The notes: generated from the letters alone by a model not told the origin. Counted from the stretch's first letter, positions 20,201 through 26,736 are shown. The stretch is 64,000 nt of DNA from Streptomyces sp. S.PB5 (GCF_030403745.1 NZ_JAQMWP010000002.1:434001-498000); one strand, 5' to 3'. Made by a program: numbers and translations.

Positions 20201-21258
20201 GCTACCCCGATTCGGTCAGCTACGCAGAGATGCTCTCGGAGTGGGCAAACTCGAAGTGCTACGTCCGAGACGGCATCGAGGCCTTCTGCGACACGGCCGA
20301 ACGCGCGGGGCTTATAAGGGACCCGCATAGCAGCGCGAACGACCCCTGGGGCGTCAAGGCTACGTACCACTGCCTCACCGGCCGCGGTGACTGCGGTGAA
20401 GCGGTCGTATCCGCTGTCATCAACCTTGCCACGTTGGCCTTCGGGTCTATGAGCAAAGCGGCCGCAGCACGCGGCGCTTCAACCGCGGCCGCGGCAGAAA
20501 TCGAAACGGCGGCCGCCAGCTTCCTCAAGTCTGCATGCAGTTTCACTCCCGACACACTGGTCCTCCTCAAGGACGGCGAGACCAAGGCGATCAGCGAGGT
20601 GAAGGCTGGCGACGAGGTAGCGGCTGGCGATCCCGAAACCGGCAAGCGCAAGGGATCGAGGACCGTCACCGACGAGATCGTCCACCAGGACGACGACCTC
20701 ATCGACGTGACCGTGCAAACCGCCGACGGCGGCACCTCGGTCCTCCGCACCACCACCGATCATCCGTTCTGGAACAACATCCTCCAGACCTGGATGACAG
20801 CAGCACAACTCCGCCCCGGCCACCAGCTCAACACCGCGACTGACACACACGTGCGCGTCGCGGACGTGACCCACCGGGTCGGGTCGGCAGAGATGTACAA
20901 CCTCACCGTCGAGGACCTCCACACGTACTATGTGGTTGCGGGCGACACACCAGTCCTCGTCCATAACGCATGCAAGGTGATCGGACATCATCCTGATTAT
21001 GTAAATGTGGCCAAGGCGGAAGGTTTGCAGTATTTCGAGATACCTCCAGCTCCCAGAGAGCTAATTTCAGCGGCCGAGGAGATAGCGGCTAATCAGAAGT
21101 TCTTGGACAGGGGTATTCGAAACGGTGACTCCTTCAGGTTGGCCACGCCACTTGAGAAAATGAGGGGTGGCTCCGCCTACGAATGGGAAGTTCAATATCT
21201 CCTCGACCACGGATACACCTTTAATAAAGCTGGCGATACGTTGATCCCGGGGAGTTGA
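14245..21258 (+). CDS. Rhs/YD-repeat polymorphic toxin with HINT domain and novel C-terminal tip
   Basis: A 2337-residue secreted protein (TTG 14245; GTG 14266 is an alternative with a better G-rich upstream). It has a signal peptide (LLVQALTLALVAPMGVAQV), a TcdB/SpvB-like shell region (SYPFTLPPAAAGTQPPLALS, about 300-330), many YD repeats (about 1080-1850; e.g. YDALGRLTSVW) and the Rhs core signature (about 1860-1910; YDPSVGQFISVDPLLDP, then NPVTFSDPTGLF). A HINT self-cleaving domain spans about 2097-2242 (CSFTPDTLVLLKDG to DTPVLVHNAC). The last 95 residues (VIGHHPDYVNVAK to DTLIPGS) form the toxin tip. Tip DNA is much less GC-rich than the rest, as expected for an exchanged cassette. I do not recognise the tip's activity; conserved-looking features are NQKFLDRGIRNGDSFRLATP and WEVQYLLDHGYTF. 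The stop codon overlaps the start of the next gene. Confidence 0.9.
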   Translation: MTKTGRDVRHGRGTSKGRRGGAGRLLVQALTLALVAPMGVAQVAQAADSGGLGRPDVPKSRVSKVEEFDGPGAKKAREQVAREKKANRAQADRARAEQQAAWPGKGEATLSLTGGKQGTADPGGVPVTLVAPSGGEAAAGRAHVTVLDRKAASAAGITGVLLTAEADTAGAAEVSVDYSSFASAVGGGWAHRLRLVQLPACVLTNPEKTECRTQRPLDSDNDLGRQSVSAQVHIAQSTDGASPQLLKAAGNVTAAATVLAVTATTAGSGESPSGSGNYSATPLSESSSWEAGGSSGSFTWSYPFTLPPAAAGTQPPLALSYDSGSVDGRTARSNNQGTSVGEGFTLTDSYIERTYGSCDDDGHDDIFDFCWKYDNASLVLNGKSSRLVKDKDSGLWRLENDDASKVTRSTGADNGDDDGEYWTVVTGDGTKYLFGLNKLDGADSQRTNSVATVPVFGDDSGEPGYSSGATFGDRALTQAWRWNLDYVEDTRGNAATYWYTKESNYYKKNKASTANAAYTRGGYLDRIEYGLRKNALFTDKADAKVTFGYAERCTASDCSSLTDATSDNWPDVPFDAICSKDDDECAATGPTFFSRKRLTGIDTFSYNATSSGYDVVDSWDFTGQYLDGGDIGDSSDQVLTLKSIKRTAKAGTTSIAMDPVTFMYQMRPNRVDATDNILPLTRPRISTITSETGAITTVTLSGEECVRSQVIDAAPDTNTRSCYPQFWNINGATEASIDWFQKYRVLAVTVFDPAADNEAVEHSYDYSDAAWHYSDEPFTPKDERTWSEWRGYAQVTAWTGATGVTRSKSVSLFLQGMNGDLKKDGTTKSVSVAPLPSPALGAASVTDKDEYAGQLREQVTYDGSTAISATVNDPWSKETARQTPPGAGDHVARFVRTEKVHSYTYLTASQSWRERQTSTTFDSYGMPVTVDDFGQVGKGADETCTRTWYARNADLSITSLVSRTRTVSRTCATADASLTLPASMNPTNPVRGDVLADVATVYDKTSATTWTASQTPTQGLATWTGRATGYAATANSDGDRLPSGWQRTSATTYDTLGRPLSVSDATTNPPKSLAYTPADAGPLTKTITTDPKTYKTTSFLDARRGQPLRIYDANLKKTELAYDALGRLTSVWLPNRDSANQSPNQKFAYHLDNSKASWVSTSSLKKDGETYTTSYALFDSSLRALQTQVPTPDGGRLLTDTRYDTRGLAYETYADIFDTSSTPNSTYTRAEYGEAPTQTETLFDGAGRPTTSSLLVLGVKKWSTTTSYTGDSIATTAVTGGSAQRSITDVRGKTVETREYSSTSPADTAYRAGTGAAYTSTKITYGLDGQEKTITGPDNAAWTYVYDLFGRRASSTDPDRGTTLTEFDTLDRAVKSTDSRGQSVLTEYDVLGRVTGTWQNSKTDANQLTSYVYDTLLKGVPTSFTRYVGGKAGAAYTQAVTDYDSLERPEATELQLPASDPFVKANPALATLKYETYYNLDSTVKQTKEPAAGGLSAESIDYGYDTLGNLTSVGGSTGYLLDVDYSALTQPYQLTLGAGGTGNKNLFVANDFEAGTGRLTRSFVTDQTHGYMLQDLNYTYDQVGNVTSISDPALLGGASSAETQCFAYDGHRRLTEAWTPSSQKCSDAKSASGLSGPAPYWTTYSYNNAGQRTSETIHKSAGDTKTTYCYSSTTQKHTLTGTTTKGDCASPERTYEYDAAGNSWHRPGKSATQTLDWSSEGKLSKLTENGVATDYLYAADGSLLIRNTQNGERVLYAGATEVHLRANGTMWAQRSYGASGTTTAMRSNQSGTEKITYLVGDQHNTASLAVNRDTGQTFTKRYTTPFGADRGTPLYGPWPNDKGFLGQTRDATTGLTHIGAREYDPSVGQFISVDPLLDPSDAQSLNGYSYAGNNPVTFSDPTGLFCDGCSVGNDHSAWTPGHGPGCTTEGCYDEDGDYLYDTNGGGGGGTASGNGSSTTAQTPRPVVDGIIVPSKDELYAMGYGGGYPDSVSYAEMLSEWANSKCYVRDGIEAFCDTAERAGLIRDPHSSANDPWGVKATYHCLTGRGDCGEAVVSAVINLATLAFGSMSKAAAARGASTAAAAEIETAAASFLKSACSFTPDTLVLLKDGETKAISEVKAGDEVAAGDPETGKRKGSRTVTDEIVHQDDDLIDVTVQTADGGTSVLRTTTDHPFWNNILQTWMTAAQLRPGHQLNTATDTHVRVADVTHRVGSAEMYNLTVEDLHTYYVVAGDTPVLVHNACKVIGHHPDYVNVAKAEGLQYFEIPPAPRELISAAEEIAANQKFLDRGIRNGDSFRLATPLEKMRGGSAYEWEVQYLLDHGYTFNKAGDTLIPGS

Positions 21259-21707
21259 TGCATCGAATGAGTGAGGAATGGATCGAGCAGCTTTCTAGCT
21301 GGCTCACCGGCCGGGGGTTCTCCCGGTCGGGCGATCGAGAGATAGGTAGATTTGGAAACATCTTTATCAGGTTCATGGGTGACCCCTACGAAGTGCATGT
21401 CGTGCGTGACCGGGGGGAATGGGCCATCGGGATCTCTCCTGCTGGCAGATCACCCTTGATGTGGCCGTATGTCTGGCGTCACTATCTAGATGCCACCACC
21501 CCCGATCCGTCTCGGCTGCCCGAATCGCTTGAGGAGCAACTTGACTTCGTCTACAGAAGGCTTGATGAAGTCATTGAAGCGACTCGTCGCGATGCAGAGA
21601 TCGAGAACCATCTCCTCGCTATTAATCGTGCGATCATCGGCGCCCGCCTCGGGCTGGATCCCGATACATTGCGACGCAAGGAGGGGGGTGCAGGAGAAGG
21701 GGGATGA
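21258..21707 (+). CDS. Candidate immunity protein for the Rhs toxin tip
   Basis: A 149-residue protein of unknown family. ATG 21258 overlaps the Rhs stop (TGATG); ATG 21267 (MSEEWIEQL) is an alternative start at better distance from GGGGAG. It has no signal peptide or membrane segment and is probably a cytoplasmic alpha/beta protein (SSWLTGRGFSRSG, FIRFMGDPYEVHVVRDRGEW, YVWRHYLDATTPDPSRL, then an acidic helix EEQLDFVYRRLDEVIEATRR). Immediate coupling to an Rhs toxin tip and low GC are the standard marks of an immunity gene. A degraded paralogue follows the second toxin-tip fragment, which strengthens the pairing. Function is inferred from context only. Confidence 0.75.
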   Translation: MHRMSEEWIEQLSSWLTGRGFSRSGDREIGRFGNIFIRFMGDPYEVHVVRDRGEWAIGISPAGRSPLMWPYVWRHYLDATTPDPSRLPESLEEQLDFVYRRLDEVIEATRRDAEIENHLLAINRAIIGARLGLDPDTLRRKEGGAGEGG

Positions 21708-21843
21708 ATCAGAAATTTCTCGACGACGGGATGGCGGAGGGTCCTGCGTTCAGGCTGGCTACTCCTGAGAGGGAAGTGCATTACCTGCTGAAAATGGCTG
21801 CACTTTCAGTGATGCAGAGGACGCCCTGATACTCGGAAGGTGA
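21704..21843 (+). pseudogene. Orphan Rhs toxin-tip fragment, frameshifted
   Basis: ATG 21704 overlaps the stop of the immunity gene (ATGA). It reads MNQKFLDDGMAEGPAFRLAT, matching NQKFLDRGIRNGDSFRLATP of the active Rhs tip. It then lacks about a dozen residues and continues VHYLL (active copy VQYLL). One base is missing after that: the original frame resumes as ENGCTFSDAEDALILGR and stops at 21841-21843, matching DHGYTFNKAGDTLIPGS with the same end. It has no HINT or Rhs core, so it is a displaced toxin cassette of the same type, now decayed. Confidence 0.75.
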
Positions 21844-22290
21844 GAACAGGGGTTCAGGAGAAGCTGATCGGTGATCTGTCTGAATGGCTGCGGGCGCGTG
21901 ATTTCTCACTTGCGACGGAGCGTCAGACTAGCGGTTACGAAAGTACCTACATTCTTCTGGGCGGGGCGGCATGTGTAGTGTGCTTGATCCGAGGCAGGGG
22001 GAGCGGGGGGCTATCTGGCCCCTCCCGGCGGTGACCCCAGGATTCCCCGAGGATTTGGCGCTATTATCTCGACGGCACTCCCCTGGAGGAAGTGCTGGTA
22101 GAAGGGGCCGAGTCGATCGAAGTAGAGGTTTCCTTTTTCGGAATCGCTGAACGAAGTCATTGCTGCCGCGCAATCTGACGGGGATGTCGGAGACCGTCTC
22201 ATCGATATCAATTGAGGGATTGTAAAGGACAGGCTGGGGCTGGACCTGGATATGAATCCGCCTGGGCGGCGAGGTGCTGGAAATGGGTAA
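21840..22290 (+). pseudogene. Decayed paralogue of the immunity gene
   Basis: GTG 21840 overlaps the stop of the orphan tip, repeating the coupling seen in the active pair. VQEKLIGDLSEWLRARDFSL matches EEWIEQLSSWLTGRGFSRSG of the active immunity protein. The frame stops at 22034. Homology then continues in other frames: RIWRYYLDGTPLEE (active YVWRHYLDATTPDPSRL), LNEVIAAAQSDGDVGDRLID (active LDEVIEATRRDAEIENHLLA), an in-frame TGA, and GIVKDRLGLDLDM (active AIIGARLGLDPDT), ending near TAA 22288. At least two frameshifts and one nonsense codon show it is dead. Confidence 0.75.
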
Positions 22291-22375
22291 GGTCTGGCCA
22301 TGATTGGGTCCGCATTCAATGGCTGAACGATGCGTTTTGGACCCCGCGGGATCTGTTGCAGATCAATAGCACACC

Positions 22376-22403
22376 AGCGGTACGCCGGGCGGATCCGGCG
22401 TAC
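22376..22403. repeat. Right 28-bp direct repeat (attR-like) with relic SIS 3' end
   Basis: Exact copy of 10088-10115. The next ten bases (22404-22413) complete codons for T-A-S and a stop, matching the SIS C-terminus RYAGRIRRTAS but with synonymous third positions (ACC GCC AGT TGA against ACG GCG AGC TGA at 10114-10125). To the left of the repeat there is no similarity to SIS. This is therefore the original chromosomal SIS tail left behind at the right edge of the island. Confidence 0.8.
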
Positions 22404-22413
22404 CGCCAGTTGA

Positions 22414-22791
22414 TCACTCCGCGGGTACGGGAGTCAGCGCGACCGCCAGCGGATAGGCGCCGGTCGTCAGTGCGTCCCCGGTGGTGCCGGTCGTGGTGTT
22501 GATCGGGACGAGCTTGTTTTCGTCGGCTGTCGTGACGTATGCCGTGTCGCCCTTCCAGCCCAGGCCGACGTTGAAGGCCGATCTGCCGACCGTGACCTTG
22601 GTGCCGGGGGCGCCGGTCACCCTGTCGACGGGGATGACGTAGTCGCCGCTGCTGGGGCTGACCCAGAGTGTGCGGCCGTCCGGGGACAGGCCCAGGCCGT
22701 ATGCCTGGCCGGTGACCAGGAGGGGCAGTTCGGTGTCGCCGGTCGTCGTGTCGATTGGAGTCACCGTGGAGCCGCCGGAGTTGGAGACTTA
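22414..22791 (-). pseudogene. C-terminal YVTN beta-propeller remnant of the GH84 gene
   Basis: About 125 codons of a beta-propeller with repeats of the YVTN/YncE kind (TPIDTTTGDTELPLL, GLGLSPDGRTLWVS, NKLVPINTTTGTTGDALTT). The open frame starts abruptly after a TAA at the insertion-sequence junction; in-frame residues SNSGGSTV precede the first GTG. The missing upstream piece GRTKQNVYV lies at 24862-24888 beyond two insertion sequences. Together with the N-terminal half at 26828-27422 it is read as one broken GH84 gene, because large Streptomyces GH84 proteins can carry such a propeller; that link is inference from order, strand and continuity. Confidence 0.6.
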
Positions 22792-23756
22792 GAGCGCCCG
22801 GCAGTAGGCGTCACTTCAGGCGCTTAGTGGTGGGGCGGCCGTCCCAGCGGTGGCGCGGCGGATGAGCATACGCAGTGTGACGATCGCGGCGGACAGGTAG
22901 AGGTAGAAGTCCACGACCCGGCTGCGCTTGTCGGTGCAGCGCCGTAGCTTGCCGAAGCCGTTCATCCACGCGTGGCTGCGCTGGACTACCCACCTCTTGC
23001 CGGCCTGGACCGGGGCGGGGACGCCCTTGCGGGCGATCTCGCCGGTGAAGCCCAACTCCTCGAGCGCGCAACGGGTCTTGTCGCTGTCGTAGCCGCGGTC
23101 CAGGTTCACGTTGGCTTGGTCGGGAAGTCCGCCGACCTGCTGGTCGGCGGAGTTGAGGGTGGGCACGAGCAGCGGGGAGTCGTGGCGGTTGGCCCCGGCC
23201 GAGACGATGCCGAGCGGGACGCCGGTGCCCTCGGTGGCCACCGACCGCTTGAGGTCCTGTTTGCCCCGGTCGACCGGGGAGCGCCCGGCGGCCTGGCCGC
23301 CGCAGGGGGCCTTGGTGATGTAGCCGTCCACGGACAGTTCGTCGAGCTCCAGGTCGATCATGCGGTCGTACGCCTGAAGGGCGAGCGCGTGGATCTGCTC
23401 GGCTATCCCGAGCTGGGCCCAGTACTTGACGCGGCGTCTGATCGTGCGGTCCGAGCAGCCGGGGCCCGCGATGCGCTCGTAGCCGGAGCCGTGCACCAGG
23501 GCGGCGATGACGTGATCGAAGACGACCCGGTCAGGGACGCGCGGGTTGTGGCAGCCGAGCGGGTGCGTGTCGACGTGCTCGGGCAGCAGCGCCGAGAACT
23601 GGTCCCACAGCGGTTCGAACAAGCATGATGGCAGGACAGGCACGAGCCCCCCCGGTGTTCACTGAGCGTAGAGAACTCCATGATCACCTGGGCTCGTGCC
23701 TGCTCGGCCTCCGGGGCGCCCGATCGGCCACCCACCGCGCCTACTGCCGGGCGCTC
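22792..23756. mobile_element. IS5-family insertion sequence, 965 bp, TTA target duplication
   Basis: Perfect 19-bp terminal inverted repeats (GAGCGCCCGGCAGTAGGCG at the left, its reverse complement at 23738-23756). They are flanked by the direct repeat TTA (22789-22791 and 23757-23759). Ends beginning GAG and a TNA target fit the IS1031-type subgroup of IS5. It carries one transposase gene on the minus strand. Confidence 0.9.
22816..23643 (-). CDS. IS5-family transposase, possibly inactive
   Basis: A 275-residue DDE transposase from GTG 23643. It has an N-terminal helix-turn-helix region (SDRTIRRRVKYWAQLG), the first catalytic Asp in LSVDGYITKAPCGGQ (about residue 105) and the second in NLDRGYDSDKTR (about 183). 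At the third site the sequence is RWVVQRSHAWMNGFGKLRR. Relatives usually read VER there and the Glu is catalytic. The change of E to Q suggests loss of activity, unless another acidic residue substitutes. The element's perfect terminal repeats mean it moved fairly recently, possibly with help from another copy. Confidence 0.9.
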   Translation of the reverse strand: MPVLPSCLFEPLWDQFSALLPEHVDTHPLGCHNPRVPDRVVFDHVIAALVHGSGYERIAGPGCSDRTIRRRVKYWAQLGIAEQIHALALQAYDRMIDLELDELSVDGYITKAPCGGQAAGRSPVDRGKQDLKRSVATEGTGVPLGIVSAGANRHDSPLLVPTLNSADQQVGGLPDQANVNLDRGYDSDKTRCALEELGFTGEIARKGVPAPVQAGKRWVVQRSHAWMNGFGKLRRCTDKRSRVVDFYLYLSAAIVTLRMLIRRATAGTAAPPLSA

Positions 23757-23759
23757 TTA

Positions 23760-24856
23760 GGGCCTGTGTGAGGTTGTGATCAATCTTGGGTTCTGGGCCC
23801 GTGAGAGGGCGGGACCTGGTAGGACGCTGGGCGTGACACGTAGGCAACTCACCGAGGAGCAATGGGAGTTCATCGAGCCGTACCTGCCGATAGGCGAGTA
23901 CGGTCCGTACCCCGATCGGCTGCGGGAGCAGTTCGAGGGGGTGATCTGGCGGTTCCGTACCAGCAGTCAGTGGCGCGAGATGCCTGTTGAGTTCGGACCG
24001 TGGCCGACGGTCTACGGGCGCTTTCGCGTCTGGCGGGACGCCGGGGTCTTCTCCGCTCTTCTGGAAGGCATGATTGCCGAGGCCGCCCGCCAGGGACAGA
24101 CAGACTTATCCCTGGTCAGCGTGGACTCCACCACTGCCCGCGCCCACCACGACGCCGCCGGGATGCACATCGGCAAGGAGGTTATGGACGCCCTTGAGGA
24201 AGCTGCCGCCGAGCAGGAGCGGGCCCGGCAAAAGGGGGCGGCCCGCCAGAACAGAACGGACAGGACGGCGGGGACGGCCCCGAGCGGGAAGAGCGACGTC
24301 GTATCAGGCGACGGCGCAAGCTCCACTTGAACCAGGCTCTCCTCGGCAGATCCCGTGGTGGGCTGACGAGCAAGGTTCATCTCGCTGCGGACCGCAAGTG
24401 CCGTCCGTTGTCGCTCGTGCTGACCGCAGGACAGGCCGCCGACAGCCCGCAGTTCGTCCCCGTGTTGCAGAAGATTCGAGTCCGTCTGCCTGTCGGCCGT
24501 CCCCGGACCCGGCCCGACGCTGTCGCCGCGGACAAAGCCTACTCGTCCCGCGCTCACCGCTCTTACCTGCGCAAACGCGGCATCAAGGCAGTCATCCCGG
24601 AGAAGAAGGACCAGGCCGCCAACCGGAAGAAGAGGGGCAGCAGGGGCGGCCGACCCACATGCCACGACGACGATCTTTACAAGGAGCGGAACACCGTCGA
24701 GCGGCTCATCAACAAGATGAAGGCATGGCGCGGTGTCGCGACTCGATACGACAAGACGCCCGAGAGCTACCTCGCCGGCCTCCACCTCCGTGCCTCGATG
24801 ATCTGGATCAACGACCTGTTGAAGGCAACTGGCTGATCACAACATCACACAGGCCC
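23760..24856. mobile_element. IS5-family (IS427-type) insertion sequence, 1097 bp
   Basis: Terminal inverted repeats of 23 bp with one mismatch begin GGGCCTGTGTGA. They lie at 23760-23782 and 24834-24856 and are flanked by TA on both sides (23758-23759, 24857-24858). It sits directly against the TTA duplication of the neighbouring IS, so one element landed at the edge of the other. It encodes a two-frame transposase. Confidence 0.88.
23833..24836 (+). CDS. IS5-family transposase made by -1 frameshift (orfA/orfB)
   Basis: orfA runs from GTG 23833 to the TGA at 24328-24330 (LTEERQWEF-like start MTRRQLTEEQWEFIEPYL; first catalytic Asp in SVDSTTARAHHDAAG). orfB is in the -1 frame, ends at 24836, and reads LHLNQALLGRSRGGLTSK, AADKAYSS (second Asp) and NTVERLINKMKAWRG (third residue, Glu). 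The -1 frame stays open upstream of the orfA stop as far as the run CAAAAGGGGGCGG near 24228-24240, a likely slippage site, so a fused protein is expected. All three acidic residues are present and the element looks capable of transposition. One rare TTA codon is present in orfA (TDLSL). Confidence 0.85.
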
Positions 24857-24861
24857 TAGTA

Positions 24862-24888
24862 GACGTACACGTTCTGCTTGGTGCGGCC
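24862..24888 (-). pseudogene. Nine-codon fragment of the interrupted GH84 propeller
   Basis: Reads GRTKQNVYV on the minus strand, which joins naturally to SNSGGSTVTPID on the far side of the two IS5 elements. After removing both elements, about nine extra bases including a TAA remain at the joint, suggesting a footprint or small rearrangement. Confidence 0.5.
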
Positions 24889-25050
24889 TTGAAGTTCTCT
24901 CCTCCCTTCGCAAGCTCAGGAAGGGGATTCCCGTCTACCTTGCGGCGACGGGTTTGACGGTGTTACCCGCCCTGCGACCGCGCCTTCCGGCGGCCGGGAC
25001 CTCCACGATGACGTGGCCGATCCGGTACAGGTGCAAGATGTTCCGAGCCG
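24889..25050 (-). ncRNA. Possible TnpB guide RNA (omega RNA) at the element's right end
   Basis: In IS605-type elements the RNA that guides TnpB overlaps the 3' part of tnpB and ends at the right end, with the flanking host DNA serving as guide. The 46 bases between the tnpB stop and the element end contain the short inverted repeat GGGAATCCCC. The guide would begin GGCCGCACCAAGCAG, the GH84 flank. Boundaries are guesses. Confidence 0.3.
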
Positions 25051-26287
25051 CGTTCCAGTCGGCGTTCGCCGTCCAGCCGCAGTCGGGGTTCTTGCAGACA
25101 AACAGTTCCTGGCTCTCTCGGCTGCCGGGGGTGGTGAAGCCGCAGGCTGAGCATCGCCGGGAGGTGTGAGGGGCGGGGACCTTGACGAGCCGCCCGCCAT
25201 GGCGGGCGGTCTTGTACGCAAGCATCATCACGGTCCGCCCCCACGCTTCCTGGGCGATGGAGCGGTTGAGTCCGGCCTTCGCTTTGGCCCCGTTGTGCAG
25301 GAACGCGCCCTTGTTGTCGGGGTCGGGCTTGGGGGCGGGGCTCGTGGTCATGCCGAGGATGTTGAGCTGTTCGACCACCAGCACGCCGTAGGTGCGGGCG
25401 AGATACGTGGTGGTCTGGTGCTGCCAGTCCAGGGCTCGTCGCGTGGCTTTTGCTCGGAGCTGCTTGATCTGGTCGTAGGTGTGCTGCAACCGCCTGGAGG
25501 TCTTCTCCCCGCGGTTGCGGAACGTCTTGCGGTGCGCGGCCTGTCGCTCCAGTGCGAGGAGCTTGGCCTTCTCCTTCGGAGTCAGCCACTTGTCACGGTC
25601 GGAGTCACCGTTCGGCAGGCGCGGCGGGCGCCCGTGGTCCTGGTGGTCCTTGTTGGACAGCGCCAGGGGGATGTTTACTCCGGCGTCGATGCCGGCCTGC
25701 GGCCCCTGGTGGGGCTCGGGGGCGCGTTCGAGGGTCTGGACGCGGAAGGCGATGTGCCAGCCCAACGCGTCCTTGACGAGGCGGGCGCCGGTGATCCGGT
25801 TCTCCTTGTTGGCCCGCTTGCCGACCGGGAGATCCTTGGTCCAGCGGAAGCGGACCCGGCCCACCTTGGGAAGGTTGACCATGCCCCACCGGCGGTGCAC
25901 GCGGACGATGTTCAGATCCCGGCCCTGCGGAATGTCCACGGACATCGACGCGCGGAAGCGGCCCTTGAAGCCGGGCTCCTGTGCCCGTCCCTCCCAGCAG
26001 TTCACCCAGGCCCGGTGGTATGTCTTCAAGACGGCCTGCGCGGCCTGCGCGGGCAGGACGGCGAGGTAATCGAGGTCCTTGCGGGCCTGCCGGATCGCAG
26101 CGTCCGCGGCTGCCAGGGTGCGCTTGTCCTTGGGCATCATCTGCCACCAGGAGTGCAGGCAGTTCCACAGGGTGCGGGCCGCGTGCGCCTGGTCATCCAT
26201 GAGCCGGATCTCGGCAGGGCTCAGTGCCAGTCGGGCACGGTGCCCGAACTGCCGCTTCACCAGACCGAGTTCACTCACGACTGTCAC
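24935..26287 (-). CDS. tnpB: TnpB RNA-guided nuclease of the IS605-like element
   Basis: A 450-residue TnpB from GTG 26287. The RuvC-like core is complete: Asp in GIDAGVNIPLALSNK (about residue 200), Glu in GVLVVEQLNILGMT (about 305), and Asp in TANADWNAARNILH (about 420). The four-cysteine zinc ribbon CSACGFTTPGS ... CKNPDCGW lies between the last two. The N-terminus (VKRQFGHRARLALSPAEIRLMDDQ) is the usual helical/WED part. Length and motifs are those of an active protein. It cuts DNA next to the element's target motif, favouring retention of the element. It is divergent from and nearly abuts tnpA. Confidence 0.93.
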   Translation of the reverse strand: MTVVSELGLVKRQFGHRARLALSPAEIRLMDDQAHAARTLWNCLHSWWQMMPKDKRTLAAADAAIRQARKDLDYLAVLPAQAAQAVLKTYHRAWVNCWEGRAQEPGFKGRFRASMSVDIPQGRDLNIVRVHRRWGMVNLPKVGRVRFRWTKDLPVGKRANKENRITGARLVKDALGWHIAFRVQTLERAPEPHQGPQAGIDAGVNIPLALSNKDHQDHGRPPRLPNGDSDRDKWLTPKEKAKLLALERQAAHRKTFRNRGEKTSRRLQHTYDQIKQLRAKATRRALDWQHQTTTYLARTYGVLVVEQLNILGMTTSPAPKPDPDNKGAFLHNGAKAKAGLNRSIAQEAWGRTVMMLAYKTARHGGRLVKVPAPHTSRRCSACGFTTPGSRESQELFVCKNPDCGWTANADWNAARNILHLYRIGHVIVEVPAAGRRGRRAGNTVKPVAAR

Positions 26288-26304
26288 TCTACTACAGTTG
26301 GTTT

Positions 26305-26736
26305 ATGTCACCGCGCTGGAAACCAAACCCCGATGTACGCACCGGCCGTCACGTCGTCCACAACCTGCATGTCCACTTGGTGTTTGTCACCAAATACCGA
26401 CGTAAGGCATTCACGGACGAGATGCTGACGCGCTGCGAAGAGATCATGCGAGAGGTCTGCACGGACTTCGAAGCCGACCTCAAGCAGTTCAACGGCGAAG
26501 AGGACCACGTCCACCTGCTCGTGCACTACCCACCGAAAGTCCAGCTCTCCAAGCTCGTCAACTCCCTCAAGGGCGTCTCCGCCCGCCTGCTGCGCAAGGA
26601 GTACGACGCTCACGTACGTCGGTACCTGTGGGGCGGCCACTTCTGGTCCGGCTCCTACTTCGCCGGAAGCTGTGGCGGGGCGCCCCTGACCGACGTACAG
26701 CACTACATCGAGCAGCAGAAACGCCCCGTGGGATGA
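26305..26736 (+). CDS. tnpA: IS200/IS605-family Y1 transposase TnpA
   Basis: A 143-residue HUH transposase from ATG 26305. The HUH pair is in EEDHVHLLVHYPP (HVH), with the conserved opening HNLHVHLVFVTKYRRKAF. The catalytic tyrosine lies in the C-terminal helix TDVQHYIEQQ. It performs single-strand excision and insertion. All key residues are present. Seventeen bases separate its start from the divergent tnpB start, the IS605-type arrangement. Confidence 0.92.
   Translation: MSPRWKPNPDVRTGRHVVHNLHVHLVFVTKYRRKAFTDEMLTRCEEIMREVCTDFEADLKQFNGEEDHVHLLVHYPPKVQLSKLVNSLKGVSARLLRKEYDAHVRRYLWGGHFWSGSYFAGSCGGAPLTDVQHYIEQQKRPVG

Larger units (their letters stand above)
10116..22403. mobile_element. Inserted Rhs island between 28-bp direct repeats
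   Basis: About 12.3 kb holding the LamG protein, the Rhs toxin, its candidate immunity gene and a decayed toxin-tip/immunity pair. It separates the SIS gene from the GH84 gene, whose stop codons would otherwise be directly adjacent and convergent (SIS relic stop 22411-22413, GH84 stop 22414-22416). Both ends, and the toxin/immunity part, are visibly less GC-rich than the flanks. No integrase or excisionase gene was found inside, so entry was either by a lost or external recombinase or by homologous exchange anchored in the SIS gene. Confidence 0.65.

Noticed and set aside
17542..20370. 942-codon open frame antisense to the Rhs gene
   Set aside because: Caused by GC-rich codon bias; it lacks any recognisable domain, and the sense strand carries clear YD repeats.
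22297..22375. Possible small gene near the right end of the Rhs island (reads VRIQWLNDAFWTPRDLL)
   Set aside because: No start with a ribosome-binding site and no match to the toxin or immunity sequences; probably island residue.
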